Shown piece by piece: positions 1 to 5,745 of a stretch of DNA of 5,874 bases; position 1 is the stretch's first letter; each line of letters opens with the position of its first letter. The DNA comes from Halobacteriovoraceae bacterium. GTDB taxonomy: Bacteria > Bdellovibrionota > Bacteriovoracia > Bacteriovoracales > Bacteriovoracaceae. The position numbers were made by a program, and so were the translations under genes. The stretch spans positions 1 through 5,874 of the forward strand of contig JABJPQ010000513.1 in assembly GCA_018663815.1 (NCBI GenBank), read 5' to 3'. Below the pieces are notes generated by a model, which ran no database searches, was not told the origin of the DNA, and worked only from the letters and a program-made list of their open reading frames with translations.

Positions 1-1049
1 CAAGTATTATCATTGAGAGTATCGTCTTAATTGTTTGGCTTGAGACCGGTTTACTTAATCAACTTCTTAGTATTATCGCACAAGTATCGAGTTCACCCGT
101 AATGCAAGGTGTTTGTTTTATTTTTGCTTTTATGCTTATTAGCTCTATTTTCTCTTTACCTGAAAGCCTTTATTCAACATTTGTTATTGAAGAGAAGTTT
201 GGCTTTAATAAAATGACTCCCGCTCTTTTTTTAAAGGATATGCTTAAACAATTCTTACTTGCTGCTATTATTGGCTTACCATTTCTCTTTATTACACTTA
301 AAATTCTCTATGGGCTAGGTTCACTATGGTGGCTCTATACATGGGCTTTTATTATCGTCTTTCAATTCATTATGATATGGGCTTACCCTAAATTTATTGC
401 TCCATTATTTAATAAATTTACTAAGATGGAAGACGAAGAGTTGATTCAAAATATTAACTCTCTTTCTGATCGGTGTGATGTAAATTTTAAAGATTACTAC
501 ATTATGAATGCGTCTATTAGAAGCTCACATGGCAATGCTTATTTCACAGGCTTTGGTAAAAATAAAAGAATAGTTTTTTTTGATACATTATTAAAATCAC
601 TTGAACAAAATGAAGTCGTCTCTGTTTTAGCCCATGAACTTGGTCACTTGAAAAGAAAACATATTTTAAAATCAATTATTTTAAGCTCGCTTTTTATGCT
701 GGCCGGTCTATTTGTTCTAGGTCAACTTTATATAATGCCTAGTTTTTTTCAAGCCTTTAATTTCCAAAGTAATGAACCTTATTTGGCCATGCTATTATTT
801 ATGCTTATCTCACCTTTTTATACTTTTTTGCTAACCCCATTTTTCTCATGGCTTTCCCGTCGAAATGAATTTGAAGCTGATGAATTTGCGGCAACCTTTG
901 CTAGCGCGAAGGCACTTATTACTGCTCTTTTAAAAATGTATAAAGATAATTCTTCAACCCTAACACCACACCCAGTCTATTCTAAATTCTACTTTTCACA
1001 TCCACCTGCAAAGGAGCGAATAGAGTTTTTAAACAGCTTTCCGAGCTAG
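1..1049 (+). CDS. M48 family (Ste24/CaaX protease-type) integral membrane zinc metalloprotease, 5'-truncated by window edge
   Basis: The frame is open from base 3 with no stop or convincing start, so the gene begins outside the window. An internal ATG at 102 is not the start, because family-typical membrane sequence precedes it. 348 residues are visible, numbered here from base 3; Ste24-type proteins are usually just over 400, so roughly 60-70 are missing. Seen: several hydrophobic segments; the N-domain signature FVIEEKFGFNK (about 60-70); NAYFTGFG followed by KRIVFFDTLL; the zinc motif HELGH (H211, E212, H215; bases 633-647); the third zinc ligand in RRNEFEAD (E289 likely); and the C-terminal SHPPAKERIEF. 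In the family, these inner-membrane enzymes cleave peptides inside an enclosed intramembrane chamber. Bacterial homologues probably act in membrane protein quality control rather than on prenylated proteins (inference). The catalytic set looks complete. It converges on the hydrolase gene with a 13-bp gap. Confidence 0.93.
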   Translation, partial: SIIIESIVLIVWLETGLLNQLLSIIAQVSSSPVMQGVCFIFAFMLISSIFSLPESLYSTFVIEEKFGFNKMTPALFLKDMLKQFLLAAIIGLPFLFITLKILYGLGSLWWLYTWAFIIVFQFIMIWAYPKFIAPLFNKFTKMEDEELIQNINSLSDRCDVNFKDYYIMNASIRSSHGNAYFTGFGKNKRIVFFDTLLKSLEQNEVVSVLAHELGHLKRKHILKSIILSSLFMLAGLFVLGQLYIMPSFFQAFNFQSNEPYLAMLLFMLISPFYTFLLTPFFSWLSRRNEFEADEFAATFASAKALITALLKMYKDNSSTLTPHPVYSKFYFSHPPAKERIEFLNSFPS

Positions 1050-1062
1050 ATTGAGGTAACTT

Positions 1063-1908
1063 TTAGTCATCTATAATGGAATCTTTTAAAAATTTAAAAT
1101 AAGGCTCTCTGAACCTCTCAACCTCATTGTGAAGTTCATGATATCCACCATCAATAACAAGTAGCTTTGCGTTTCTTTCAACATCCGTGAAATAATTGAT
1201 TGTCGAATCTGGATCAATGATTCCATCCTTGGAGCCAACAGCACAATAGAGATCACATTTTATTCTTAAAGGTCTTGAAAAGACCTCTTTGCCTTCAGTT
1301 AGAATTTCGAAAAAAACCTTAGTGTGAACCTTAAGAGAATTTAAGGGATCTGTTACATAAGTTTCATAAACTCGAGGATCATGGGATAAAGTCGTTAAAT
1401 CCAATAGCCCTGAAACAGGAACAGATAAAGGTAAGGATGTAAGACCATGCATAAACTTAAGAGGTGTAAATTGAAATAGTTTTCCGGCCAGTCCAGGCCC
1501 AGCAACAGGGACACTACTTAAGAATACTTTTTCGGGATAAAAATTATCATCCACACTATTTTGCATGTATGATGAAGTAATTAAAGCACCCATTGAATGG
1601 CCAACTAAAATAAACTTGTCCATTGAATAGCTATCTTTCAAGTAGGCAATGACTTCCCCCAGATCCTCTACATAATCTTTAAAAGAATTAACGTGAGCTT
1701 TCTTTCCGCTAGATTTCCCATGCCCTCGCAAATCATATAAACAAATATTAAAGTATTGCGAAAAGAGGGTGTGCATATACTGATGCCGTCCACAGTGCTC
1801 TCCTAGCCCGTGAGTAACAATTATCCATGTCGGATTTCCTTTCTCGATTATATCAGTATGTAATACTTCATTATCTCTTAATTTGATTTTCTTTTCTTCA
1901 CTTATCAT
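1063..1908 (-). CDS. Alpha/beta hydrolase, monoacylglycerol lipase-like (Hydrolase_4 / serine aminopeptidase S33 domain)
   Basis: A 281-residue protein, usual for the bacterial monoacylglycerol lipase / lysophospholipase group. Seen: oxyanion-loop motif HGLGEH (33-38), YDLRGHGKSSG (58-68), nucleophile elbow GHSMG (103-107, Ser105), probable catalytic Asp228 in VGSKDG, and catalytic His257 in YHELHNE. The triad is intact. Residues 134-210 would form the cap over the lipid site. No signal peptide is visible, so it is probably cytoplasmic or peripherally membrane-bound; the family hydrolyses monoacylglycerols or lysophospholipids, but the substrate cannot be read from sequence. Start choice: the frame extends 8 codons further to a TTG at 1932, but that codon has no Shine-Dalgarno, whereas the ATG at 1908 has AAAGG 7 nt upstream. 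The gene is monocistronic: convergent with the M48 gene downstream and divergent from the CPxC protein upstream. Confidence 0.9.
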   Translation of the reverse strand: MISEEKKIKLRDNEVLHTDIIEKGNPTWIIVTHGLGEHCGRHQYMHTLFSQYFNICLYDLRGHGKSSGKKAHVNSFKDYVEDLGEVIAYLKDSYSMDKFILVGHSMGALITSSYMQNSVDDNFYPEKVFLSSVPVAGPGLAGKLFQFTPLKFMHGLTSLPLSVPVSGLLDLTTLSHDPRVYETYVTDPLNSLKVHTKVFFEILTEGKEVFSRPLRIKCDLYCAVGSKDGIIDPDSTINYFTDVERNAKLLVIDGGYHELHNEVERFREPYFKFLKDSIIDD

Positions 1909-1912
1909 GAAC

Positions 1913-1941
1913 TTGCCTTTTTTTATTTCCAAAAATAAAAT
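1913..1941 (+). promoter_or_regulatory. Candidate sigma70-type promoter for the small CPxC protein
   Basis: TTGCCT (1913-1918, four of six matches to TTGACA) is followed by a 17-bp spacer and TAAAAT (1936-1941, five of six matches to TATAAT). A start of transcription near 1948 would leave a leader of about 13 nt before the ATG at 1961. In AT-rich DNA such matches arise easily by chance; the exact 17-bp spacing and the position are the supporting points. No equally good promoter was found for the divergent hydrolase. Confidence 0.4.
1916..1920 (-). promoter_or_regulatory. Ribosome binding site deciding the hydrolase start
   Basis: AAAGG on the minus strand lies 7 nt before the ATG at 1908. 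The upstream TTG at 1932 has only A/T-rich sequence before it. This favours the shorter, 281-residue hydrolase. The site overlaps the presumed -35 region of the divergent gene, so the two genes may compete for this sequence. Confidence 0.6.
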
Positions 1942-1960
1942 TATTGATTACTATATTACC

Positions 1961-2338
1961 ATGTATTGTCCCGTTTGTTTTAATGATACCCTGAAAATCG
2001 CCTCTAGTGGAGTTGTTAAATTCTCATTTAATGGTAAAGCCAAGGCTACTAGCCAGTTTTATTATAATCTCAATATTGATAGTGAGAAAGACATACTAGA
2101 AAAGTTAGATACTGTCGTTAAGGAATACTTCATCTATTATTCAGGTTTTCAAAATAAAGACCCGTTACAAGAGGTTGAGTGCTACTCAATCGATTTTAAG
2201 TGCCAAAACGGTTGTGTCATCAATACAAGTAATAAAGTAAATGTCTTGGGTCTTATTTTTTCGAAGGCTGAGTTAATTAAATCGATCAATACTTTTGGAG
2301 ATAAATACCAAATTCCCCTCGACTTAAAAATCAACTAA
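1961..2338 (+). CDS. Small uncharacterised four-cysteine (zinc-ribbon-like) protein
   Basis: 125 residues, no family recognised with certainty. It opens directly with MYCPVC, a CPxC zinc-knuckle motif (C3, C6). A second cluster, FKCQNGC (C81, C85, with C74 nearby), could complete a four-cysteine metal site; zinc binding is inferred from this pattern only. The middle (40-60) looks helical, with acidic and basic residues alternating, and is followed by YYSGFQNKDP (59-68). There is no signal peptide or membrane segment, so it is probably cytoplasmic. The frame is open upstream to a TTG at 1883 and an ATG at 1907. Both lie inside or across the start of the opposite-strand hydrolase and lack a Shine-Dalgarno, and the knuckle begins at ATG 1961, so that start is preferred. 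It too has no clear Shine-Dalgarno, which leaves some doubt. It converges on the lipoprotein gene with an 8-bp gap. Confidence 0.7.
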   Translation: MYCPVCFNDTLKIASSGVVKFSFNGKAKATSQFYYNLNIDSEKDILEKLDTVVKEYFIYYSGFQNKDPLQEVECYSIDFKCQNGCVINTSNKVNVLGLIFSKAELIKSINTFGDKYQIPLDLKIN

Positions 2339-2346
2339 AAAAAGTC

Positions 2347-3675
2347 TTATAAAGAAAGATCCAAAGTAAGCTCAACTTCAACATATCCATTATACATAAA
2401 ATCGACGGCCTTGAGACTTTCAAGTGACAAGTAGGTATTAATATTTAAAAAATCTGAGCTGGTTATTAAAGGAAGTAAATTTAAATTACTTACTTCTAGA
2501 TCAAGACAATTGTGACGAGAACAACGGTCAATATCAAGTATATCTAAGTCAGAGTTAAGAAACTTTGTATCCTCTTGTAATGTTTCCTTAAACTGTTTTA
2601 TTGCATTATCATTACGAACCTGAATAAAAAGAGATCTTCCAACCAAGCTAACATCCTTAATAATGTCTTTGAATCTCTCTGAGCTTAAGTATTTTTTAGT
2701 TTCAATAAGCTTAGAGTTTAAGCGAATAATAAATGTCCTTCGTAAAAATGGTGTTTCAGTACCACGAATTTTTTCTAATAATTGTTTGGGCTTGATACCC
2801 TTTCGAAGTTTTACATATATATCTTTCTTTGACTGCGCTTGGAACCTATTAGAACTTCTCTTCCGGTAACGGGCACTTTTAATTATATCCTTAAATTTTT
2901 CAGATCTTAAGTACTTAAGTTTTTTAACCTTATCAGTCTTAGCAAAAAAAACAACTCCTCTTTTACCATTTAGAACCTTATACTTTGTCTTCGACAACAT
3001 CGGACCTTTGTTGACATAATCAATGATATTTATTTCATCTCTCGTATCTATTTCTTGATTTAAAGTGATTTTTTGAGCTAAAGAAGTTGATGTTTTCTTA
3101 ATTTTTTTAAACTCCTCAGCAGTGATATCATCTACTCCTTCAAATCCTTTTTTCGACGAAGTTGATACATTTATAAAGAGTTGGCTAATAAGATCAAAGT
3201 TGCTCAATAATTTCTTACTCTCTACTCCATTGCAATTTTTATTTTCAAGTCGACATTCTTCAGAGGTAAAAAAAACCTTTTTAACCTTTGCGGCCTTTAT
3301 TATTCTTTCACTTACTCTTGGAAGTTTTAAGCTCGCTGAAAGTTTCATATGATTAGAAAATCCCAATTCGATAATAAAACTATAGAAAGAAAGTTTAATT
3401 GAATCGATTGCACTATCAAGAAAGCTCTTTTGCTCCGAATTTAAGACTTCATTGCCTAGGATCTCTTCCAGTTCGTAATAGCCTAAAGAGTTCTCGGTAA
3501 GTGGGACCTTAATAGTGTATGTAACAAACTTTCCATCACCATACCGTTGCGCAAGTGTTGATGACTGTGAAATAGGAGCGACATCTGATGTTGTTTCAAA
3601 GTTGTTATCTAGCATTTCAATTAACTGACAGCTATTAAAAGACAGAATAATTATAATGATTGCAAATAACTTCAC
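2347..3675 (-). CDS. Large uncharacterised lipoprotein with an internal duplicated module
   Basis: 442 residues from the GTG at 3675; no family recognised. Residues 1-15 are a lipoprotein signal peptide (MKLF, a poly-isoleucine core, then SFNS) leading to the presumed lipidated Cys16; FNSC is an acceptable though not ideal lipobox. The mature protein is lysine-rich and mostly alternating strand/helix in character. A 12-residue motif occurs twice, 74 residues apart: KYLRSEKFKDII (254-265) and KYLSSERFKDII (328-339). Each follows a hydrophobic strand (VVFF, FII) and precedes another strand-like stretch, pointing to a duplicated domain of about 70-75 residues. The other four cysteines form two close pairs, C141/C148 and C385/C390, which could be disulfides in the periplasm or outside the cell. 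The adjacent TTG at 3678 is rejected because it lies only 3 nt from the ribosome binding site. The gene is divergent from the outer-membrane barrel gene, so a shared envelope role is possible but unproven. Confidence 0.85.
   Translation of the reverse strand: MKLFAIIIIILSFNSCQLIEMLDNNFETTSDVAPISQSSTLAQRYGDGKFVTYTIKVPLTENSLGYYELEEILGNEVLNSEQKSFLDSAIDSIKLSFYSFIIELGFSNHMKLSASLKLPRVSERIIKAAKVKKVFFTSEECRLENKNCNGVESKKLLSNFDLISQLFINVSTSSKKGFEGVDDITAEEFKKIKKTSTSLAQKITLNQEIDTRDEINIIDYVNKGPMLSKTKYKVLNGKRGVVFFAKTDKVKKLKYLRSEKFKDIIKSARYRKRSSNRFQAQSKKDIYVKLRKGIKPKQLLEKIRGTETPFLRRTFIIRLNSKLIETKKYLSSERFKDIIKDVSLVGRSLFIQVRNDNAIKQFKETLQEDTKFLNSDLDILDIDRCSRHNCLDLEVSNLNLLPLITSSDFLNINTYLSLESLKAVDFMYNGYVEVELTLDLSL
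2659..2916 (-). repeat. Protein-level internal repeat in the lipoprotein
   Basis: The codons for KYLRSEKFKDII (2916-2881) and KYLSSERFKDII (2694-2659) are 222 bases apart, exactly 74 codons. Ten of twelve residues are identical, while the codons differ at many third positions, so the duplication is old and kept by selection on the protein. Similarity continues weakly on both sides: a hydrophobic strand before, and a second strand plus basic helix after. Confidence 0.65.
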
Positions 3676-3681
3676 CAATAG

Positions 3682-3687
3682 CTCCTT
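3682..3687 (-). promoter_or_regulatory. Ribosome binding site deciding the lipoprotein start (GTG rather than TTG)
   Basis: A perfect AAGGAG on the minus strand lies 6 nt before the GTG at 3675 but only 3 nt before the adjacent in-frame TTG at 3678. The GTG spacing is normal and the TTG spacing too short. The lipoprotein therefore most likely begins MKLFA rather than MVKLFA. Confidence 0.7.
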
Positions 3688-3701
3688 AATTTTAAAAGTA
3701 T

Positions 3702-3707
3702 ATTATC
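3702..3707 (-). promoter_or_regulatory. Candidate -10 element for the lipoprotein gene
   Basis: GATAAT on the minus strand matches five of six bases of TATAAT and would start transcription roughly 15-20 nt before the start codon region. No recognisable -35 hexamer lies 16-18 bp upstream, so this is a weak call and might imply activator dependence. Confidence 0.3.
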
Positions 3708-3739
3708 AAAGGGAAAGAAAGATAAGTTTTTTTAACGCG

Positions 3740-3783
3740 TCGTGTTATTTTTACACGAAGTGATTATTTTTGTGATTTTTTTC
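3740..3783. promoter_or_regulatory. Inverted repeat plus T-rich direct repeats in the divergent lipoprotein/barrel intergenic region
   Basis: Between the two divergent genes there is a perfect inverted repeat, TCGTGT (3740-3745) and ACACGA (3753-3758) around a 7-nt T-rich spacer. It is followed by two tandem 12-bp units starting GTGATT (3760-3771 and 3772-3783); the left arm also starts a similar unit, GTGTTATTTTTA, at 3742. The arrangement could be a binding site controlling both genes, or a small RNA hairpin in a leader. It is not a normal terminator: no gene ends here and the T-run does not directly follow the stem. A poor promoter-like pair (TTGTGA at 3770 and TAACAT at 3795, 19 bp apart) lies over the right part. 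The remainder of the 160-bp gap shows nothing else. Confidence 0.4.
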
Positions 3784-3823
3784 AAAATTACTCCTAACAT
3801 TTAGGCAAATAGATTAATAATTT

Positions 3824-3827
3824 GGAG
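3824..3827 (+). promoter_or_regulatory. Ribosome binding site for the TTG-initiated barrel protein
   Basis: GGAG lies 8 nt before the TTG at 3836. An in-frame stop (TAA, 3818-3820) sits just upstream, so no longer version with a standard start exists. The next in-frame ATG, at residue 31, would delete the whole signal peptide. TTG is therefore the supported start. Confidence 0.7.
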
Positions 3828-3835
3828 ATATTGAG

Positions 3836-5059
3836 TTGTATCGAGTCGTCTTTTACTTATATTTAGCGCTAGCCTCATCACAAGTGTTGGCTCAGTACCA
3901 CAAAACCTTACCCAAAGGGGTAAGAATGATATCAAATCGACATATTCAATCGAATATAAAGTCGTCCTATAATAAATCAAAATCTGAAACACCCTACGCT
4001 TATAAAGTTGATGCTGATATAGATACTCTGAAAAATGTTGATAATGAAGCCATTCAAAGTATTTTAACCCTCTTTGAACCCTACCCTGAAGCCCTCAAAG
4101 AACTGTCCTTTGGAAGTCACAAAATTGAAGCCAATGCCAAAGTCAAAATCGATGTTTATGCGTTTGCCTATGGAATTACGAATAAACTCACAGCTTATAT
4201 TGGTATGCCAATCTATGATGCCAAAGTTAAAGTTCGTTACAAAAAATTATCCGAGAACTCAAATAAAAAAGTTTCTGAAATACTTCAAAAGAAATATGGG
4301 GATGACATGGCTCAAACACTTGGGAACATGGTTGAAAATTTTTACACTATTGACGAAACAGTTATTCAAAGTGCAATCGTTAACTCTCTTGGCTATAAAG
4401 AGTTAGGAGATTGGTCTGGTCAAGGGCTTGGCGACACTGAAATAGGACTAAAATATAATATTATCAATAAAAAAAGATATGGTGTTCTAACGTCATTTGG
4501 AGCTGTTGCACCCACAGGATATGTTGATGACCCAGATTTAATTCAAGACATCGGCTTTGGTGATGGCCAATGGGATGTTTTTTTTGAACTAGGTAGCGGA
4601 TATCACCTAAGTGATAATCTTATTTTCAACTCATGGGGCCGCTACACTCATCAGTTTGAAAGTAAGAAAAAACTTCGAGTTCCCTTTAGTGAAAAAATTG
4701 AAATATCAGGTCAAAAACAAACATTTAATGAAAAGCTCGGTAACAAAACTGATCTAGGAATAGACTTAGAGTTCATTGCTACTGACTGGCTTACATTTCG
4801 ACCAGCGATTAGTTACAGCACCACGGAAAAAGCTAACTACAAGTCAAATAACTCTGCGGTCGACAGCTTATTAGAGGAAAACTCAAACTCATACTCACAA
4901 AACTTCATGTTTCAAACTCAACTCAGCTCTGTAAACCTGTACCTAAAAAACAAGTTTATTCTTCCTGCACAATTAAATTTTTCTTATCAGACAATGATTG
5001 AGGGAAGAAATACTCCCAAAGTTGATTTGTATGATATTGAGTTTAGAATGTTTTTCTAA
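3836..5059 (+). CDS. Outer-membrane beta-barrel protein, transporter-like (resembles the MetA-pathway phenol-degradation / porin-like barrel group)
   Basis: 407 residues from a TTG start. Residues 1-19 are a Sec signal peptide (short basic start, hydrophobic core, VLA before Gln20). Residues 20-90 form a polar N-terminal region. The rest has many short amphipathic, aromatic-rich strands separated by polar loops, such as KLTAYIGMPIYDAKVKVRY, GLGDTEIGLKYNI, GDGQWDVFFELGSGY (from G242) and LIFNSWGRYTHQF. The C-terminus, DIEFRMFF, ends in phenylalanine after alternating hydrophobics, the pattern expected of an outer-membrane barrel substrate of the Bam machinery. The strand/loop style and the GDGQWD-type motif recall the barrel family named for the MetA pathway of phenol degradation, whose members are mostly of unknown substrate. 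Its stop codon overlaps that of the convergent response regulator. Barrel identity is firm; the cargo is unknown. Confidence 0.85.
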   Translation: MYRVVFYLYLALASSQVLAQYHKTLPKGVRMISNRHIQSNIKSSYNKSKSETPYAYKVDADIDTLKNVDNEAIQSILTLFEPYPEALKELSFGSHKIEANAKVKIDVYAFAYGITNKLTAYIGMPIYDAKVKVRYKKLSENSNKKVSEILQKKYGDDMAQTLGNMVENFYTIDETVIQSAIVNSLGYKELGDWSGQGLGDTEIGLKYNIINKKRYGVLTSFGAVAPTGYVDDPDLIQDIGFGDGQWDVFFELGSGYHLSDNLIFNSWGRYTHQFESKKKLRVPFSEKIEISGQKQTFNEKLGNKTDLGIDLEFIATDWLTFRPAISYSTTEKANYKSNNSAVDSLLEENSNSYSQNFMFQTQLSSVNLYLKNKFILPAQLNFSYQTMIEGRNTPKVDLYDIEFRMFF

Positions 5060-5718
5060 GTGAGTTTGTAGCCCTCGCCCCAAACAGTATCTATGCGAAA
5101 ATTGACTTCTTTGATTTTTTTTCTAAGCGAAAAAATATGGACATCTATATTTCGAGGAGTCATCTTCTCATCATTATCGAAACAAGTAATTAAAGAGTCT
5201 CTTGAAACGGCCTTATTAAACTCAGCATAAAGTTTATTAAAAATCACAAATTCTCTTTGAGTTAAATTTACTGTTTTGCCGTCTTTTATAAAAGTTAGGG
5301 CTTCAGGGATTAATTTAAAACGAGAAAGTTCGCTGTCAGATCTAATCAAAGAGAGTTTTTTATTTGCATTTCCAATTCGAACAAGTAGCTCATCGAGAGA
5401 AAAAGGTTTCGTAATATAGTCATCTGCTCCTGACTTTAACCCACAGATAATCTCTTCATTTTTTGTATAAGCGGAAACCATAAAAATAGGAGAGATTTTA
5501 TCTTCAATGCGAATTTTAGCAATAATATCAAGCCCTGGTTCTCCCGGAAGATTCCAATCAACAAGGTAGAGTCCTTCAAAGTCGTGAGGAACATTCTGAT
5601 AATAATCCTCTGCGCTACAAAAGCTAATAACCTTATAGTCATTTGCCTCTAAATAACAAGAAAGTGTTTCAACAATATCTTGTTCATCCTCTATAATGCA
5701 TATATTTCCTAAGCACAT
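5056..5718 (-). CDS. OmpR/PhoB-family two-component response regulator
   Basis: 220 residues with both expected domains. Receiver domain (about 4-120): acidic pair E10/D11, phosphoacceptor D54 in LVDWNLPG, switch Ser82, aromatic switch Tyr101, and conserved Lys104 in TKPFS, so it should be phosphorylatable. Winged-helix DNA-binding domain (about 134-220): LTQREF (152-157), recognition helix region RNIDVHIFSLRKKI (189-202), and the wing motif ending TVWGEGYKL. It is a cytoplasmic transcription factor. The ATG at 5718 is placed right for a receiver beginning with CIIEDE; the upstream region offers only a poor GGGG-type ribosome site 8 nt away. No histidine kinase is visible, and the space where an upstream partner might be is taken by an insertion sequence. 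The stop (TAG, 5058-5056) overlaps that of the barrel gene. Regulation of the barrel or lipoprotein by it is only a possibility. Confidence 0.95.
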   Translation of the reverse strand: MCLGNICIIEDEQDIVETLSCYLEANDYKVISFCSAEDYYQNVPHDFEGLYLVDWNLPGEPGLDIIAKIRIEDKISPIFMVSAYTKNEEIICGLKSGADDYITKPFSLDELLVRIGNANKKLSLIRSDSELSRFKLIPEALTFIKDGKTVNLTQREFVIFNKLYAEFNKAVSRDSLITCFDNDEKMTPRNIDVHIFSLRKKIKEVNFRIDTVWGEGYKLT

Positions 5719-5745
5719 ACCAACAACCCCAGATCTATGTAAGTA

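Noticed and set aside
102..104. ATG as the start of the M48 protease
   Set aside because: The frame stays open to the left edge, and the upstream residues continue the expected N-terminal membrane domain; the protein from 102 would be about 90 residues short of the family length.
1930..1932. TTG as the start of the alpha/beta hydrolase
   Set aside because: It has no ribosome binding site, and the ATG eight codons later has AAAGG at normal spacing.
2321..2346. Possible terminator hairpin GACTT / AAGTC between the CPxC and lipoprotein genes
   Set aside because: The arms are only 5 bp with low GC and a 16-nt loop, and no T-run follows; it is too weak to call.
2663..2869. Open frame of 68 codons on the plus strand inside the lipoprotein gene
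   Set aside because: It lies wholly antisense to a well-supported coding region, has no ribosome binding site and no recognisable protein features.
3122..3352. Open frame of 76 codons on the plus strand inside the lipoprotein gene
   Set aside because: It is antisense to the lipoprotein gene; its composition simply mirrors the lysine-rich frame opposite.
3801..3992. Open frame of 63 codons on the minus strand across the start of the barrel gene
   Set aside because: It covers the signal-peptide region and ribosome site of the barrel gene in antisense and has no features of its own.
4074..4406. Open frame of 110 codons on the plus strand within the barrel gene
   Set aside because: It is an out-of-frame reading of the barrel gene, with low-complexity lysine/proline-rich content and no ribosome site; the barrel frame is clearly the real one.
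5436..5642. Open frame of 68 codons on the minus strand within the response regulator
   Set aside because: It is a frame-shifted shadow of the receiver domain, whose own frame carries all the conserved residues.
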